A stretch of 31,108 nucleotides of DNA from Tieghemiomyces parasiticus. Taxonomy: Eukaryota; Kickxellomycota; Dimargaritomycetes; Dimargaritales; Dimargaritaceae. The stretch is taken from contig JANBPT010000553.1 in assembly GCA_027575765.1 (NCBI GenBank), positions 1-31,108 of the forward strand. Reading direction: 5' to 3'. A model generated the notes under the pieces. That model did no database searches. It worked only from the letters and a program-made list of their open reading frames with translations, and was not told where the DNA came from. The position numbers and the translations under genes are program-made. This document shows positions 1-10,347 of the stretch, one piece after another. The stretch's first letter is position 1. Every line of letters starts with the position of its first letter.

Positions 1-838
1 GCCGAAATTGGTCGCTAAAGTTGTGCGGAATCAGTGACCGTCAAAATAATAGCGGGTTGAAATCAGAGGGCCAGGTTTATCGTTGATTGTGGTGGCCGTA
101 AAGGAGGGAATAAGGGTCGACGCTGAAATGGTGTAGCAGAGAGTTTATTGAGGTGAAGAACTATGGGTCTTCCAGGAATGAGGAGCGCTATGCACGGTCA
201 AGCAAATACAAGGCAGTAGATGATAAAAGGAAGAAGCAACATGGAGAAGGGCCAAGGCCTGGATTGGTGTAGTTTTTAAGTGATTGTTGTCATGAGTTCG
301 AGTAGTTAGTGTGCGGCCCCCAGTGGTTGCATGGATATTCGTGTAGCTTGGAAGTTCCTGCGGTTAGAGATGCCCACTGTGTAGGTGCTGCATGGAAATG
401 AGGTTATTAATTGTAGTTATCGGGTGGTAAGTTATATGGACACCACAGAAGGTAAGGCAATTGACTACTTCTAGCTTTGATTATTGAATAAGCGGGGTGA
501 AAATCGACACAGTCCAGTCTAGCCAAGGCTATCTCATTCAGTTTTATATTGTTGCAGTGAGCCGGTGAATTCCTTGAATGGCGGTTTGTCGTGTAGTACC
601 TTGAAGCAGTATTCGTGAGACTGATATATGATAGACAGGATACAACTACTCTATGAGGGACCACCGGGGACGGAGTCGCTGAGGGTGTACCTTTTACGAA
701 CACCATCCGCACCGTTAGACGCGTACTAACGCCAACGAATATACCTTGCTACGGGGCGAAGGGGGCGACATGCACTAAACGCCAAAGTTACTGTACGGTG
801 TAGGAATCGGCACGAATCGGACCGACATAATTGATTGA
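1..838. other. intergenic, no gene recognised
   Basis: Short open frames exist on the minus strand but show no recognisable motif, no signal peptide and no codon bias like the neighbouring gene. I see no RNA gene or repeat. The right part should contain the 3' untranslated region and polyadenylation zone of the minus-strand reductase gene. Confidence 0.5.
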
Positions 839-844
839 TTTATT
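839..844 (-). terminator. candidate polyadenylation signal (AATAAA)
   Basis: The plus strand reads TTTATT, which is AATAAA on the minus strand, about 215 nt past the stop of the pyrroline-5-carboxylate reductase gene. It is the nearest canonical signal I noticed in that direction. Position and orientation fit, but the distance is long, so this is an inference. Confidence 0.4.
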
Positions 845-1056
845 CTTCAGAAACAGAGAGGGTGCAACATTAAGTTAAAGCGCAGCTGCTTCATGTATAT
901 AACCTTCAGAGCGTGTGGTGGAAAGAGAGTACAGTACACTATAAATGAGACAGACAACTGCGCAGCAGAATGAGGTAGAGCGAGGGACGTGAAAAATAAG
1001 GGCGTATCCAGTACTAAGCGAATCACGCAACTTGGCCGGAACGTAATCATAGCCGC

Positions 1057-2067
1057 TTACTGTTGGCCGAGTTGATCAGCGAGGTCCTTCGACCGGCGAT
1101 CGGCAGCCAGCACACCGCTTATGACGGCCTCCTTGAGGCCACCCTCGATCATCGTGTTGACGGCAGCTTCGGTGGTACCCTTAGGCGAGGTGACCTTACG
1201 ACGGAGTTCGGCGGCGGACTCGTCGGAGTTAAGGATCATATGGGCAGCGCCCAGACATGTCTGGGCGGCAAGCTGGGCCGCGAGCTTAGGGGACAGGCCG
1301 GCCTCCACCCCGCCTTGCTGCATGGCCTCCAGCATCAAAAAGAAGTAGGCCGGACCGCTTCCGCTAACACCCGTGACGGCGTCAATCATATCCTCACGCT
1401 CCACCCAGAAGGTGCGGGACACGGCGCCCATAATCTCGCCGGCGATGGTCTTTTGCTCGTCCAGCACGCTGTTCTCGGCGTACAGGCCCGAAGCACCGTG
1501 GCCAACTAGAGCCGGGGTATTGGGCATGCAGCGCACGACGTGGGGCAAGGTCGGGGTGCGGCCGTCGGCCGGGGCGCCGTCCTTGATCCAGCGCAGCAGA
1601 TCACCGACGCGGATGCCGGCGGCGATGGAAATGATCAGCGGGTGGGTGTCCAGAAGGACGCGGCCCATGTCGGCCATGACGGGGTGCATGACCTGGGGCT
1701 TGACGGCTAGAATGACCACGTCGGTAGGGCGCTGGTCGGTCGGGTAAGTGGCAGCGGGACAGCCGGCAGGGCTGGCGCCGGGACGGCCGGTGAGAGCGGC
1801 GATATTGTCGGTGAACACAGGGACGTGGTAGCGGTTGTGCATGTAGGCACAACGCTCGGCCACGGGATCCGATACACGCAGGTGCGACGGGTGGAAGCCT
1901 TTGGCGATCAGGCCACCAAGGATGGCCTCGGCCATGTTGCCGCCCCCGATGAAGGTGAGGATCTTGCTCTGGGAGATCAGCGGAGCGCCGGAGGCGTTGT
2001 TGGTGGCGGGGTTAGCGTTCGTCATATTGGCAGCGGTGGCGGAGGAAGACAAAGTAGTGGAGGGCAT
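1057..2067 (-). CDS. pyrroline-5-carboxylate reductase
   Basis: This enzyme reduces 1-pyrroline-5-carboxylate to L-proline with NAD(P)H, the last step of proline synthesis. The protein is 336 aa from the start chosen here. Visible motifs are the Rossmann dinucleotide loop FIGGGNMAEAI (residues 39-49), VILAVKPQ (118-125), RCMPNTPALVG (179-189), SGSGPAYFF (235-243), and the family C-terminal signature KVTSPKGTTEAAV...GGLKEAV (291-315). A Pro/Ala/Gly-rich insert (about 93-114) sits in the nucleotide-binding domain. The reading frame stays open upstream to 2454, but that part is low-complexity and lies above a TTTAAA box at 2097-2102. I therefore start at the ATG ending at 2067 (G at -3). The next ATG, at 2025, has A at -3, lies closer to the conserved domain and gives 322 aa, near the usual family length. 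It may be the true start. No intron is needed. Family assignment is firm; only the start is uncertain. Confidence 0.95.
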   Translation of the reverse strand: MPSTTLSSSATAANMTNANPATNNASGAPLISQSKILTFIGGGNMAEAILGGLIAKGFHPSHLRVSDPVAERCAYMHNRYHVPVFTDNIAALTGRPGASPAGCPAATYPTDQRPTDVVILAVKPQVMHPVMADMGRVLLDTHPLIISIAAGIRVGDLLRWIKDGAPADGRTPTLPHVVRCMPNTPALVGHGASGLYAENSVLDEQKTIAGEIMGAVSRTFWVEREDMIDAVTGVSGSGPAYFFLMLEAMQQGGVEAGLSPKLAAQLAAQTCLGAAHMILNSDESAAELRRKVTSPKGTTEAAVNTMIEGGLKEAVISGVLAADRRSKDLADQLGQQ

Positions 2068-2096
2068 TGCGGACTGGGCGCGGCGTGGGTGGCAGT

Positions 2097-2102
2097 TTAA
2101 AA
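2097..2102 (-). promoter_or_regulatory. TATA-like TTTAAA box of the reductase gene
   Basis: A TTTAAA hexamer lies 30 nt upstream of the chosen start codon. If it is the TATA element, transcription would begin almost at the 2067 ATG, which would favour the downstream ATG at 2025 as the real start. Inferred from position only. Confidence 0.3.
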
Positions 2103-4765
2103 GGAAAGGGCGACGGCCGGGCGACGAGTAGGAGCCGAGGTAACGGGAAGGCGGAGCGCGGGAGCGTACGGTAGGTGGGGAGGAACGGAAGCTTGGTGGG
2201 CCAACCGGCGACCGGGAGCCGGGTATTAAATGCGAGGTGATGCAGGAGGTGGGGCGGGGCCAGTGAGCGCACCAGGCGGCAGAGGCGGTGCTGGCGACAA
2301 ACGACGCCAGTGTAAAACACAGGGGGAGGGGGGGGGTCAACTCAGACGGGTAGGCTTCGGCGGCAGAGGTGATTAGCTGATAGTCAGCCGAGAAGGCAGA
2401 GCCAGGGAAAAGGAGTACGCAAGCGGCAGGTGGAAAAAAGGGCAATGGCGACAAGCGGGTGGCGGGTTCGGTGCAACCTCAGGTGGCGGTGTTGGTGGGG
2501 AAACTTATACGTGGGTCCTCTGCTACCTGCCGGTCCACCCGGCCCCACACGTGCGGACGGATGTGGCCGGTAGGTGGCCCCTGGCCTGGTTTCAAACCGA
2601 CCGGCCCTCGACCAGGGGGGCCGCGGGCATGGCGCGTAGAACAGCCACCCACTCCAGCCGGCTGCCATGGTGCTGCAAATCATCGCTCACATTTGGTTAT
2701 GGTGGACCAGTTCACTATTAGCCGTATCTCTCCTGGATGCGGCAGATTCAGGCCGATCAGACGACCGGGTCCCATTGAAAACGAGGCCTCTGAGTCTAAC
2801 TCGCAGGGAAGGCTGCCCGCCAGCGACTCGCATGTCGGCTAGGTAAGTACCACCGTGCCTTCCAAGCGGCCAGCGGAAGGCACGGCTGCTATCCACGAGA
2901 CCGTCCGTAGCGAAGCATGTATATCTTATCATCCTGCTTGCTGACCGATTTGCAGCACGACGCTATGTACCCGAGGGGTCGGCCCTGGCGCACTAGCCAC
3001 TCCCGTTCAGGCCTTGCTTGCACACCACCGCCTCCTGGCTCCTCACTGGTCCACACTGACCGACGTCATGATTACGCTGCTGTTCATCCAACGGACCAAT
3101 CGGATTAGATCACACAATTTCTCTGGACGCTAATCTAACTAACCGATTGGTCCCATCGGGCTGTTTACCACCCCTCTGTTTTGCTTGATGCCGTCCGCTG
3201 AGTGCTCACCGCTGGTTAAGACGGCTAGCCAAAGACCGAGTTGTATAGAAGATTATGCGGCCACACTGGGCGGCCGTAAGGAAAACGACGGTAATGACGC
3301 TCCGGCTTCGTAGCCAATGAACCAAACGGTTGCGGCTGTCATGTTCATGAGAGAAAAGACTGGCCCACGCCAAGGTAAATGTTGGGCAACATAAAGCTCT
3401 TCCATAGCACACAATGGGGCACTCACCACTCTCCTAACGTCCCACGGTTGGGTGCATATTTGCCCCATCGGTGGAAAACATGAGTGGTGCAGCTAGCATT
3501 GTCACCTTTCCTAATCGCATGTAGCCAAATAACAAGTAATGTGAAGTGTAGCATAAGAAAAATCATCAGCAAACATGTGCAGTGACAGTAACTTGAATCG
3601 TGAGCCATTGGTTAACATTTCTTCAAAAAACACTTAGTTTACATGTGCCCCACTGACAGAAAATCCATTGTAACGCTAGGCCCCAGGCGAGAGGAAACGG
3701 GTGGTAATCAGTAGCTGTCACCTACGACACCCACAACGACCAGGTAGCACACAGCAACTGCCTGGGCCCTGGCGGCAACAGAGAATAGTAACACCAGTTT
3801 TTTTTACCAAGGATGGTACACGCACTTTGAGACTATGCTAACGTAAATAGTATGGGATGATGTATCACATTACTAGGGTAGGAATAATAAAAGAGCGTTT
3901 ATAAAGTAATAAACCAAAAATAACTGCCAAGCCCTTAGTTTCACCTTTTGGCTTAGTATATACAGTTCACACGTAAGGTAAAGGGCCTAGCCTTGCTGGT
4001 ACCTTTTCCTTTGAGCCGGCCCTCTTTCCCAAAGGGTTTTCACACATCACCAACACCTTGAGGTATTGGTACATCGCCTAGATCCCTTCAAGAGACAAAT
4101 TGGGGGCCTGCACCACAATTTCGCCAAGTGTAAGCTTCAGAATGGAGTCAGGTGAAGGGGATCACAGTGGGGTTGGGCCAAGGTGGTGGTGGAATGGAGA
4201 GTTTACAGATGTGGTCATTGGGAACCACCACATTAGACTATCCCAAGGTAAAGTCCAAATCTGCTATTTCAGAACCATAAATTCTGTGATAGTAGAATAG
4301 CCTTTTGGTATGGTATTAAACTTAGACCTAATATCAGCACACCTGTAATATGTAATCCGTTGGAAATGGCTCACATGAAGCAACGAAAACCCTACTTTAT
4401 GTTCTACCCTTGTACCCTACCTCCCATTATACTACAACCCCCTGCCCACACCCCATATATACTAGTAAGGAAGCCAATCCAAACTCAATAACCATTCCCA
4501 TAACATTCCATCATTATGATAATATTAGATTCAATTAACCCCAACGCTTGGGTATCTCATCTCCCAATGACAATCAAATATATGGTGGCTTAAATAAACC
4601 ATTCCAAAATAATAATACAAAGGCCATTGTCAAAGAAACATACCATGGGCCAGTCTACGGGAAATAGCTAATCGGAGTGACAGGAAGAACAAAAGCGGTT
4701 GACCAATCAGGGACCTTAGTTTGGCTATTCTGCAACATTAAAATCATCTTCGCCCTGAAATTATC
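2103..4765. other. intergenic, AT-richer to the right, no gene recognised
   Basis: No open frame here has recognisable domains. The first part (to about 2450) is GC-rich upstream sequence of the reductase gene. From about 3500 the composition becomes AT-rich with many short homopolymers. A perfect 11-bp inverted repeat at 3093-3153 is listed separately. I found no tRNA or transposon coding motif. Confidence 0.5.
3093..3153. repeat. inverted repeat, 11-bp perfect arms
   Basis: GGACCAATCGG at 3093-3103 and its exact reverse complement CCGATTGGTCC at 3143-3153, separated by 39 nt. Weaker pairing continues inward (ATTAGAT against ATCTAAC). It could be a small MITE relic or a protein-binding palindrome. 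No function is shown. Confidence 0.5.
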
Positions 4766-4884
4766 AGTTGCGGCCATCTGATGGTGTTGCGCACCGTATC
4801 CCGTTAGATCTGCGAAGTTAAGGACCATTCAGCCGATTTAGTACTAAGGTGGGTGACCACTTGGGAATAGTCGGTGCCGCAACT
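4766..4884 (+). rRNA. 5S ribosomal RNA gene
   Basis: This is a 119-nt 5S rRNA. The ends pair perfectly (AGTTGCGGC at 4766-4774 with GCCGCAACT at 4876-4884, helix I). Helix II forms from CTGATGGT (4778-4785) and ACCATTCAG (4824-4832) with one bulge. The internal promoter/loop region reads ATCTGCGAAGTTAAG. Helix IV is AAGGTGG-GTGA-CCACTT, followed by GGGAATAGTCGGTGCC as in fungal and other eukaryotic 5S. The loop reads CCCGTTAGATC where CCCGTCCGATC is usual, so this copy may be slightly diverged, but all helices are intact. It stands alone, outside any rDNA unit visible here, as in fungi with dispersed 5S genes. Confidence 0.93.
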
Positions 4885-4889
4885 TTTTT
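4884..4889 (+). terminator. RNA polymerase III terminator (T6)
   Basis: A run of six T begins at the last paired base of the 5S helix I. This is the expected Pol III stop and supports the gene being intact and transcribed. Confidence 0.85.
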
Positions 4890-5918
4890 AAGGTCACACT
4901 ACATTTTAAATTACAATTTACATCACTTTGCTAGTGAATACGCCTGGCTTCTGTCGACTTTTGGTACTTTTATTAACACTTAGGGTACGTATAATTACAT
5001 TAATGAAGTCCTGAGATATCAACAAACGAGGCAAGGGTAACATGTTACACATTGTTGCTTGGGCTGGCAATATGTTGGAAAGTAGCTATGGAGGCCTATA
5101 CGTCGTGGTTGGAGAGAGGGAAGGGGAAATGAGTTGGATAGTGAGGTGGGGGTCAGCCTTAGCATATTTGACAGCTGTAAGCAAATTGGGCACTACTAGT
5201 AACATAGCATTGTCGCATAGCCGCGCTGCGAACCCAATTGGCGCTACTTCCTGCTAACCGAGCCTCTGCTTGACCCACTGGGGAACTGTGTTTCTTGCCC
5301 CCCCCTCCCCTTCTGGTCGGAAACGCTTCCGTTTGCTTGGGAATTACCACGCGACGGATAAGGTATGGGTGGGGGGTAGGCTTAGACACAGCCAAAGGTC
5401 TTGTTCTCAATCTAGAAGTCCAGACCTCCCCCCGATATCACGCTTAGAAAATAGGGGTAAATGCGTTAGAAATAAAAGAGCGGTGAATTCAGAAGGACCG
5501 TAACTACGTATTAGCACTAACGGTCTACCAATGACGTGTCCCTTTGTCTGGTCAATCTACACGCCTTCAGCGGAATTGATATGTCCACTGTTAGACTTAA
5601 CGTATGACATTTAGATTCTATCTGGTCCTGCTGAACATTTTATACGGCTAGGCTTTGCTAACCAGTCCAATATGTCAGCTACCCCGATGTCGATTGGTCC
5701 AGCGAAACGGCGCATAAAATTTGGGACCAAGTAGGAGGCGGCTGGTGCTCCCATATCTGGTCCATGTGTGCAGTCTGCGAATGGAAAAAATAAAAAAACG
5801 TACATGTCACAAGGTAAATCGGCCGGCCAGAATAACCAGCAGCTGCGGAGGTGCGTCAACTTCCTATTTACTTTACCTTCATACATCACATATACCCTAT
5901 CAGCCTATCTTCGATATC
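4890..5918. other. intergenic and 5' region of the RsfS-like gene
   Basis: No gene recognised. The right end, after about 5780, is A-rich then pyrimidine/AT-rich (CATATACCC), which suits a promoter and leader for the gene starting at 5919. The frame of that gene is open further upstream to 5721, but the extra residues resemble no protein. Confidence 0.5.
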
Positions 5919-7193
5919 ATGTACCGATTCATTCCACCCACTACACACCTGGCCCACGCAATCCGATCTGGTCGCCGGATCGCCTCGACGAGGCCCGGCA
6001 CCGGGATCCATTTTGGCGGCACCCACCGTGAGGCTCTCCCGATTTCCCCGACCTCCACGTTCACCCACCTTGGCCGCGCTTTCACCACGACATTACGTCT
6101 ACGCAATGGCGTGCACGACGATTCCCCTTCGGCCGAAGCCCAGGCCGAACAATTAGCATCTTTCCGCGACGCTGATGCCATGGCTACGGTGGCAGCCGAT
6201 GAACCCAACAGTGACGCGGCCGCTGTTACCTCGACCGACACGCTGGAAACGCCGGCTGAGCCTATCGAAGAGCCCGAGAAGGTCGATGAGTGGTTTGTCG
6301 ACTCGACATTTGAGGACACGCACACCCACTCGCAAGCCACCCGCACCTTCACCTACCCGACCGCTGCGCCCGCGGTTCCCTTGTGGCAACGGCGACAGCG
6401 CGCCCAACAGACAGTGGATGAAGCTGGTGGATCTGCGTCGACCAGCGATCTGCCCTGGGCCAGCGTCCACCCGGAGGCCTACCGGTGGACCAAGCTAGCG
6501 CGTACCGAAGACTGGCTGGCTGTCTGCACTGATGTGCTCAAATACGCCCGGGGTGAGAACCTCTCCGTCATTGACATGCGGCACAAGTGCGACTGGACCG
6601 AATTTATGATCGTGGCCGAGGTCAACAGCCAGCGCCAAATCTACGCAGCTGTGTCTGAACTCCAGAAAACTGTAAGTGATGCTACGGGCCCATGGGAGGG
6701 AGAACGGGTGGTTGCGGTACCCCGGGGGTCTTTGGCCTCAACCTTTTGCTAGCCCATGTCTAACATCCTACACGTAACGCCAAACCTAACTTCTTGCTTA
6801 TCCTCCGTCATCCCTCTATATTATGACCCACAGATCCGCCAGGTGGCTAAACTGAGCGGGGCGACTACGTTCAATATTGCCGTCGACGGCGCCGACAGCG
6901 AGGACTGGACAATTATTAGTCTCGGACCCATCACCGTGCATGTCATGACTACCGCGGCCCGTGCGACCTACAACCTCGAAGGGCTTTGGTCTGAGATTAA
7001 CGACCCTCTCCTAACCAGTCCTTCCCGCGACGCGGCGGCCGGCGAGGGCGACGAAGCACTGGACCTGGAGCGGATTCGGGCCGTCATGAGTCAGGCCTTC
7101 ATGGAGAGCGCCAAGGCCACGCCTGAGACATACGAGACCGTTACCGAGCAGGACGTGTTGGACAGTGTCAATTTTCGGCCATCTCGGTCCTGA
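5919..7193 (+). CDS. mitochondrial RsfS/Atp25-N/MALSU1-type ribosome silencing factor
   Basis: Two exons, 5919-6671 and 6834-7193, encode 370 aa. The RsfS (DUF143, Iojap) domain spans about residues 198-303: W199 and V202-D203 start it, then VIDM and DWTEFMIVAEVNSQRQI. After the exon junction come WTIISLGPITVHV and the hallmark ARATYNLEGLW. Proteins of this family bind uL14 and control assembly of large ribosomal subunits. In fungi the domain also forms the N-terminal half of Atp25. Residues 1-65 are rich in Arg/Ser/Thr and lack acidic residues until E38, like a mitochondrial presequence (MYRFIPPTTHLAHAIRSGRR). A long acidic linker follows (68-135). There is no room for the C-terminal helical domain of Atp25, so it is closer to a stand-alone RsfS/MALSU1. 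The start is the first ATG that gives a presequence. The domain is secure; the cellular location is inferred. Confidence 0.9.
6672..6833 (+). other. intron of the RsfS-like gene
   Basis: 162-nt phase-0 intron with donor GTAAGT (6672-6677), acceptor CACAG (ends 6833) and a CTAAC branch-like site at 6786-6790. Removal joins LQKT to IRQVAK without changing frame and rebuilds the RsfS fold. Read-through would end at a stop soon after. Confidence 0.88.
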
Positions 7194-7258
7194 ATTTTGG
7201 AAGGTCTCCGCTTGCACCTGGGGTAGTTGACTTAATTATTCCGCTCCATGGTTGCGGG

Positions 7259-7264
7259 AATAAA
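7259..7264 (+). terminator. polyadenylation signal AATAAA
   Basis: AATAAA lies 66 nt after the stop codon of the RsfS-like gene, in a normal position and orientation for its mRNA. Confidence 0.55.
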
Positions 7265-7813
7265 ACTTGGTCATTTTGGTGGCGACATCACGCGTGACTT
7301 TCCAATAGGGATTAGAATCTTCCCCTCCCCTTGTAAACACCAAGTCGGCCCGTAAAGAGAAATAGAGACCCGTCACTGGACAGCGGACAGGGGAACGCCA
7401 CCGTGCACCCCGCATGGTCAGCTGGTCTTCGCCTGGGTAGCCACCTAATAGAGCGGGCAGGCCCGTATCAGCCTGGTGTTCCTTTATATAAACGGATACC
7501 TGTATAATGCCTAGGGAATCCACGCCTTTAGGTCATGTTCCACCATATCTATGTTGTTTTAGATTGTTCTCTACTTGTTTTTATCTGGCTATTAGATTGC
7601 CTACGTTCCTCCAAAAACTTTCCAGAGGCCCTTTTAATCGGCTGAGGAGTGTCCGGCGACCATATGGCATACCTTGTGGAAGCCCTCCGTGCCTATCTCA
7701 CTATCGCTTGGTTCATGTTCGGTAGCTTTTTCGCTGCCTGCTGTCGCAACCCGCGTACACACGAGTCCTCCGCCGCTTCCTTACAGTCGGAAGCTTCCAC
7801 AGGCCGATGCATC
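7265..7813. other. intergenic / promoter of the acylated-protein gene
   Basis: No independent gene recognised. The frame of the following gene is open back to an ATG at 7649, adding 55 residues that include a hydrophobic stretch. I consider it untranslated leader or promoter because the internal ATG gives a much better N-terminus. This is a choice, not a proof. Confidence 0.45.
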
Positions 7814-8832
7814 ATGGGAGGTGAGTATCGGCAGGACGATGGCCGCGAGCAAGGTTTCTTCCGTGGTTCTGCGGTCCTGGTCACCCTACTAGTGACATAC
7901 GCCACGGACCCGGTTGGAGGTGGTAAAGGGGAAGGTGTAGGTATCGGACCTGCGACGACCACTGGCCTTCCCACCCTCAACCGCTCATAGCGTTCCGCTC
8001 ATTTTCTCAAGCCATCGCGCTCTTGCCTCCCAAGGAATCTCATGAAGCCGCCAGACCCCGTCTCCCCCCTGCTATTTACGTAGCTCTCTGCCTAACGGCT
8101 TACCTTGGCCTTCTACCTGACTTTATTTCTGACTAACTATACAGTACCCTTGAATTCTAAATCGCTCCCACTAACTACCCGTACGTACCAGCGTGCTGTT
8201 CGGCCTGTGATTCTGATGCCGACGACCTGGCCAACCCGGAGCGCCCGGGTGTCTTCAGCATCGACCGAGACAACGTCCTGGCCCGCACCAAGTACGTATC
8301 CGATGAAGCGGGCAATATTGTCTACGTGAAGAAAACTTCGAAACTAGGATTTCAGAAACAACTCTTTGACGCCGCCACCCACGACCTTCTCTGGGAACGT
8401 ACGACTCAGCCCTTGGCCGTCGGTCGACGGCTGTATCATAGTCCCGTGTATAATAACCATAGTGATACCGCGTCAATGGCCTCAGGCGCCGCCAATGGCC
8501 ATCCCATGGGGAACGAAAGGCTCGAGACCAGCGGCGATGTGATACTTAAGACCCACCTTCGGAAGGGCTTCCATTCCGCCGACTTTGAGTTCGTGTGGGA
8601 GGCTGATTCGTATCGCTGGAAGAACCCGAAAGTACTGGGTGCCGACCTCCAGTGTTTCCAAGGGAGTTCAGGGGCCCCTGTAGCCGAATTTAAAGGCAAC
8701 ATCATGTCCCGTCACGTAGGTACCCTTACTGTCGTGCCCGCCGTCATGACCCCACTGGCCCTACGCGCCCTACTCATCTTTACACTTATCGACTTGATTG
8801 AGTTACAGCTGAACTCCATCAATTCGGATTAG
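7814..8832 (+). CDS. putative N-acylated tubby-C/scramblase-like protein, 7-nt first exon
   Basis: Exons 7814-7820 and 8192-8832 encode 215 aa. The first coding exon is only ATGGGAG, and splicing gives the N-terminus MGACCSACDSD. Gly2 with neighbouring Cys4, Cys5 and Cys8 is the pattern of an N-myristoylated and palmitoylated membrane anchor. The body contains RTKYVSDEAGNIVYVKK, a strand-rich segment LGFQKQLFDAATHDLLWE (54-71), a low-complexity insert (about 88-115), FEFVWEADSYRWKNP (134-148) and LQCFQG. It ends in a hydrophobic helix TPLALRALLIFTLIDLIELQ (189-208). This order of beta strands, an F-x-W...Y-x-W motif and a final buried helix resembles tubby-C-like/LURP-one/phospholipid scramblase proteins. 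I recognise the fold pattern, not a named orthologue. The acceptor region CACTAACTAC...ACCAG is textbook. An alternative start at 7649 in the same frame would lose the acylation signal. Confidence 0.72.
7821..8191 (+). other. intron after the 7-nt first coding exon
   Basis: 371-nt phase-1 intron. The donor is GTGAGT after GGGAG, the branch site CTAAC is at 8171-8175, and the acceptor is CCAG ending at 8191. Stops at 8134 and 8158 in the downstream frame make splicing necessary, and the join keeps the frame. Confidence 0.75.
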
Positions 8833-8942
8833 AGAGAGAGAGAGTGGAGGGGACTCGCTACGAATGTGTTGCTTGACCCGAACGGTGGGTGTCAGCGCGC
8901 ACACTGATCTGCTTCACTATCCTGTGCGTCATGTATTATACG

Positions 8943-8948
8943 AATAAA
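8943..8948 (+). terminator. polyadenylation signal AATAAA
   Basis: AATAAA lies 111 nt after the stop of the tubby-C-like gene, in the right orientation. A short (AG)n tract at 8833-8844 precedes it in the 3' untranslated region. Confidence 0.5.
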
Positions 8949-9640
8949 CCATTGAAAATCCAGTGTTGCCAGAAATTCAACCTCCAGGATTCGTTAGAAA
9001 TCAAGGCTCTAACGCCCTTACTTCCTGAATTTGAGACTCTGCCATGGCAACCAGAATGAATATACGGACAGTGACATCATTCAGTTAACCTGGACACCAC
9101 AAAGCACAGTATACTGAACAGGTATACTAGGGTATAGTCAACCTTTTCCAAAAAAGCAACATCAATTGAGTAGTACCACCAGGTGGTGCACACCGTCTTG
9201 CCCCCACGGTTGGTTTCACGTTTTCATCGAGGGCCATCACCGTTCGATATGGATTGATAGGTTATTTCGAATAACATGTGTGTTTGGAGCGTAAATGTCG
9301 TGGTGGGAGCCAACCGACTCTGGAATGGCAAGTCAGCCAAGCCATAGTCCAGGTCTCCGAGTTGGCTACGGTACACTAGCCACTGTTCGCAGCAGCTATG
9401 CACACGTCTAGGTGGTGGTTGATGGACGTTGGCAACATTGATGGTAAAGCGTCAATGGAATTGCTCAATGGCTCCCCACTGCGGGTTCGCTTATAGGCGG
9501 GTGGATGGGAGTGCGGAGGAGGAGGCAAAGCGGGTCTTACCTTAGGCGATCGACAGAGCCCCTCAAAAAAAAAGAATTTGGGACGTGCGAGAAATCGCCC
9601 ACCTCGGACAAACCATCAATAAGGGCAGGGGGCGGTTAGC

Positions 9641-9679
9641 CCGGTTTCAGATAGCCAAGCCATGTGCGCCTGAAACCGG
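9641..9679. repeat. inverted repeat, 10-bp perfect arms
   Basis: CCGGTTTCAG (9641-9650) and CTGAAACCGG (9670-9679) with a 19-nt spacer could form a stable hairpin. No associated gene was seen. Confidence 0.5.
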
Positions 9680-10266
9680 CGCTCCCCCCCTCCCCTGTCT
9701 CCGCCCGGCTATTTCGAAGCAGCGGCTTCTAACTGTGAGCGCGGGTCAGCTTGCTTTGGGTGGCCCCGCACTACCGGGCTAGAGCTGCCGACGACGGTGG
9801 GGCATGCGTCGCATCGTCCAACGGGGCCTTAACCCCTTTAAATCGTCCGCTGGTAATATACAGAATACAGTAAAAGTTAAACTACCGCCCGTAGTGGAAA
9901 AGTCTACCATCCCGCCTAACTATCTGAATGGATCGCCTTAAAAATAAATAGCCATGTGTTGCTGTTCAATATTGCTTACCTTGGACGGGCTAGTTGTTCA
10001 TCCAGCACCAATTATGTTACAAGAAAGGGCCGACGCTGGCCCACGGCCGAGTCGCACCTACGGTGAACTTTTTCGCCGGGGATAGTATCTCCTTCTTCTT
10101 CACTGCTTCTAGCGGTCGTCGTTGGTATGGTGTCGCTGGTCGTTGACTGGCTACATCATCGACCGCTCCTTATTTCTGCGATTGTGAAACGGCGGCGTAT
10201 TGCTAGCCTCCGTTCATCCGCAAATGGTACCCATTTGGGACGGATTCGACGCCATGTTAATGGAAA

Positions 10267-10299
10267 TGAAACCTCCACGCGAAGGAGTGGGAGGTTTCA
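10267..10299. repeat. hairpin with 10-bp stem, followed by a T-run/A-run palindrome
   Basis: TGAAACCTCC (10267-10276) pairs perfectly with GGAGGTTTCA (10290-10299) across a 13-nt loop. A few bases later, 10306-10329 is ATAAT, nine T, six A, TTAT, itself an inverted repeat. The stem-loop-plus-T-run layout resembles a terminator or the end of a Pol III transcript, but no RNA gene upstream was recognised. Confidence 0.5.
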
Positions 10300-10347
10300 A
10301 TTCGGATAATTTTTTTTTTAAAAAATTATATCCTCCTTGCTGGACGT

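Noticed and set aside
2068..2454. N-terminal extension of the reductase to the ATG at 2454
   Set aside because: Low-complexity residues unlike any reductase, and a TATA-like box lies within it.
3940..3970. CCTTTTGGCTTAGTATA, similar to the 5' end of U2 snRNA
   Set aside because: Only about 12 bases match; no downstream branch-recognition or Sm-site sequence follows.
7649..7813. Upstream start for the tubby-C-like protein
   Set aside because: Adds 55 residues without a motif and removes the acylation signature; kept as an alternative only.
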